14,206 bases of DNA, taken from positions 1-14,206 of the forward strand of contig DATEXU010000127.1 in NCBI GenBank assembly GCA_035256645.1, given 5' to 3'. This document shows positions 14,178 through 14,206 of the stretch, in pieces. Below the pieces are notes generated by a model that had not been told where the DNA came from, did no database searches, and worked only from the letters and a program-made list of their open reading frames with translations. The translations under genes were made by a program, and so were the position numbers. Source of the stretch: G026625185 sp035256645 (GTDB lineage Bacteria; Desulfobacterota; WTBG01; JAGOGO01). Within the stretch, counting starts at the first letter, position 1. Every line of letters starts with the position of its first letter.

Positions 14178-14206
14178 ATGTTAAAGAGAATCAATCCCAC
14201 CACAAC
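14178..14206 (+). CDS. pgi: start of a gene, possibly glucose-6-phosphate isomerase (cut by window edge)
   Basis: ATG 14178 follows AAAGGAA, 8 nt upstream, a good ribosome binding site, and reads MLKRINPTT to the window end. The INPT start resembles Pgi proteins (E. coli begins MKNINPTQTAAW), and Pgi uses the product of the adjacent phosphoglucomutase. Nine residues are far too few for certainty. Confidence 0.45.

Overview
The window looks like a piece of a mesophilic Gram-negative chromosome, most likely from the Deltaproteobacteria/Desulfobacterota. This is inferred from the gene mix and not proven: a lipid A type acyltransferase, the order xerC-hslV-hslU, an AmmeMemoRadiSam-B (MEMO) family gene, a GspG-like pseudopilin next to an HD-GYP sensor, and many palindromic intergenic repeats.

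Layout. Positions 1-204 (-) hold the N-terminus of a MEMO-family protein with a signal peptide, cut by the window edge. A 179-bp structured repeat (268-446) separates it from a divergent LpxL/HtrB-like acyltransferase (511-1500, +). Then come xerC (1587-2507), hslV (2633-3181) and hslU (3200-4570), all +. A 128-bp inverted-repeat element (4585-4712) lies between hslU and a convergent solitary ORF6N-domain gene (4714-5274, -). After a 436-bp AT-rich gap come a Tat-signal DUF362 protein (5711-6862, -) and a small membrane protein (7068-7430, +).

From 7520 to 11732 lies the most notable structure, a 4.15-kb integrated element. A 61-bp perfect direct repeat covers the 3' part of tRNA-Arg(CCG). 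The copy at the right end is part of the complete tRNA gene (11687-11760, -), and the copy at the left end is a tRNA fragment. Inside are a decayed tyrosine integrase C-terminus next to the tRNA, a 23-bp repeat near both ends that resembles integrase arm sites, and three 10-bp iterons near the left end. The cargo is a compact minus-strand operon: a GspG-like pseudopilin, a membrane sensor with HAMP, GAF and HD-GYP domains, and a small exported or membrane-anchored protein that overlaps the sensor gene by 4 bp. A promoter with a perfect -35 lies upstream. In effect this is a c-di-GMP signalling module carried on a former mobile element.

Right of the tRNA, a second copy of the 179-bp repeat contains a 100-bp hairpin insertion and lies directly upstream of pgm (12217-13863, phosphoglucomutase). 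Directly after pgm is a ~280-bp palindromic repeat that was itself interrupted by a 141-bp MITE-like element with a TTC duplication. The last 29 bases begin a gene whose N-terminus resembles glucose-6-phosphate isomerase, which would give a pgm-pgi sugar-phosphate pair.
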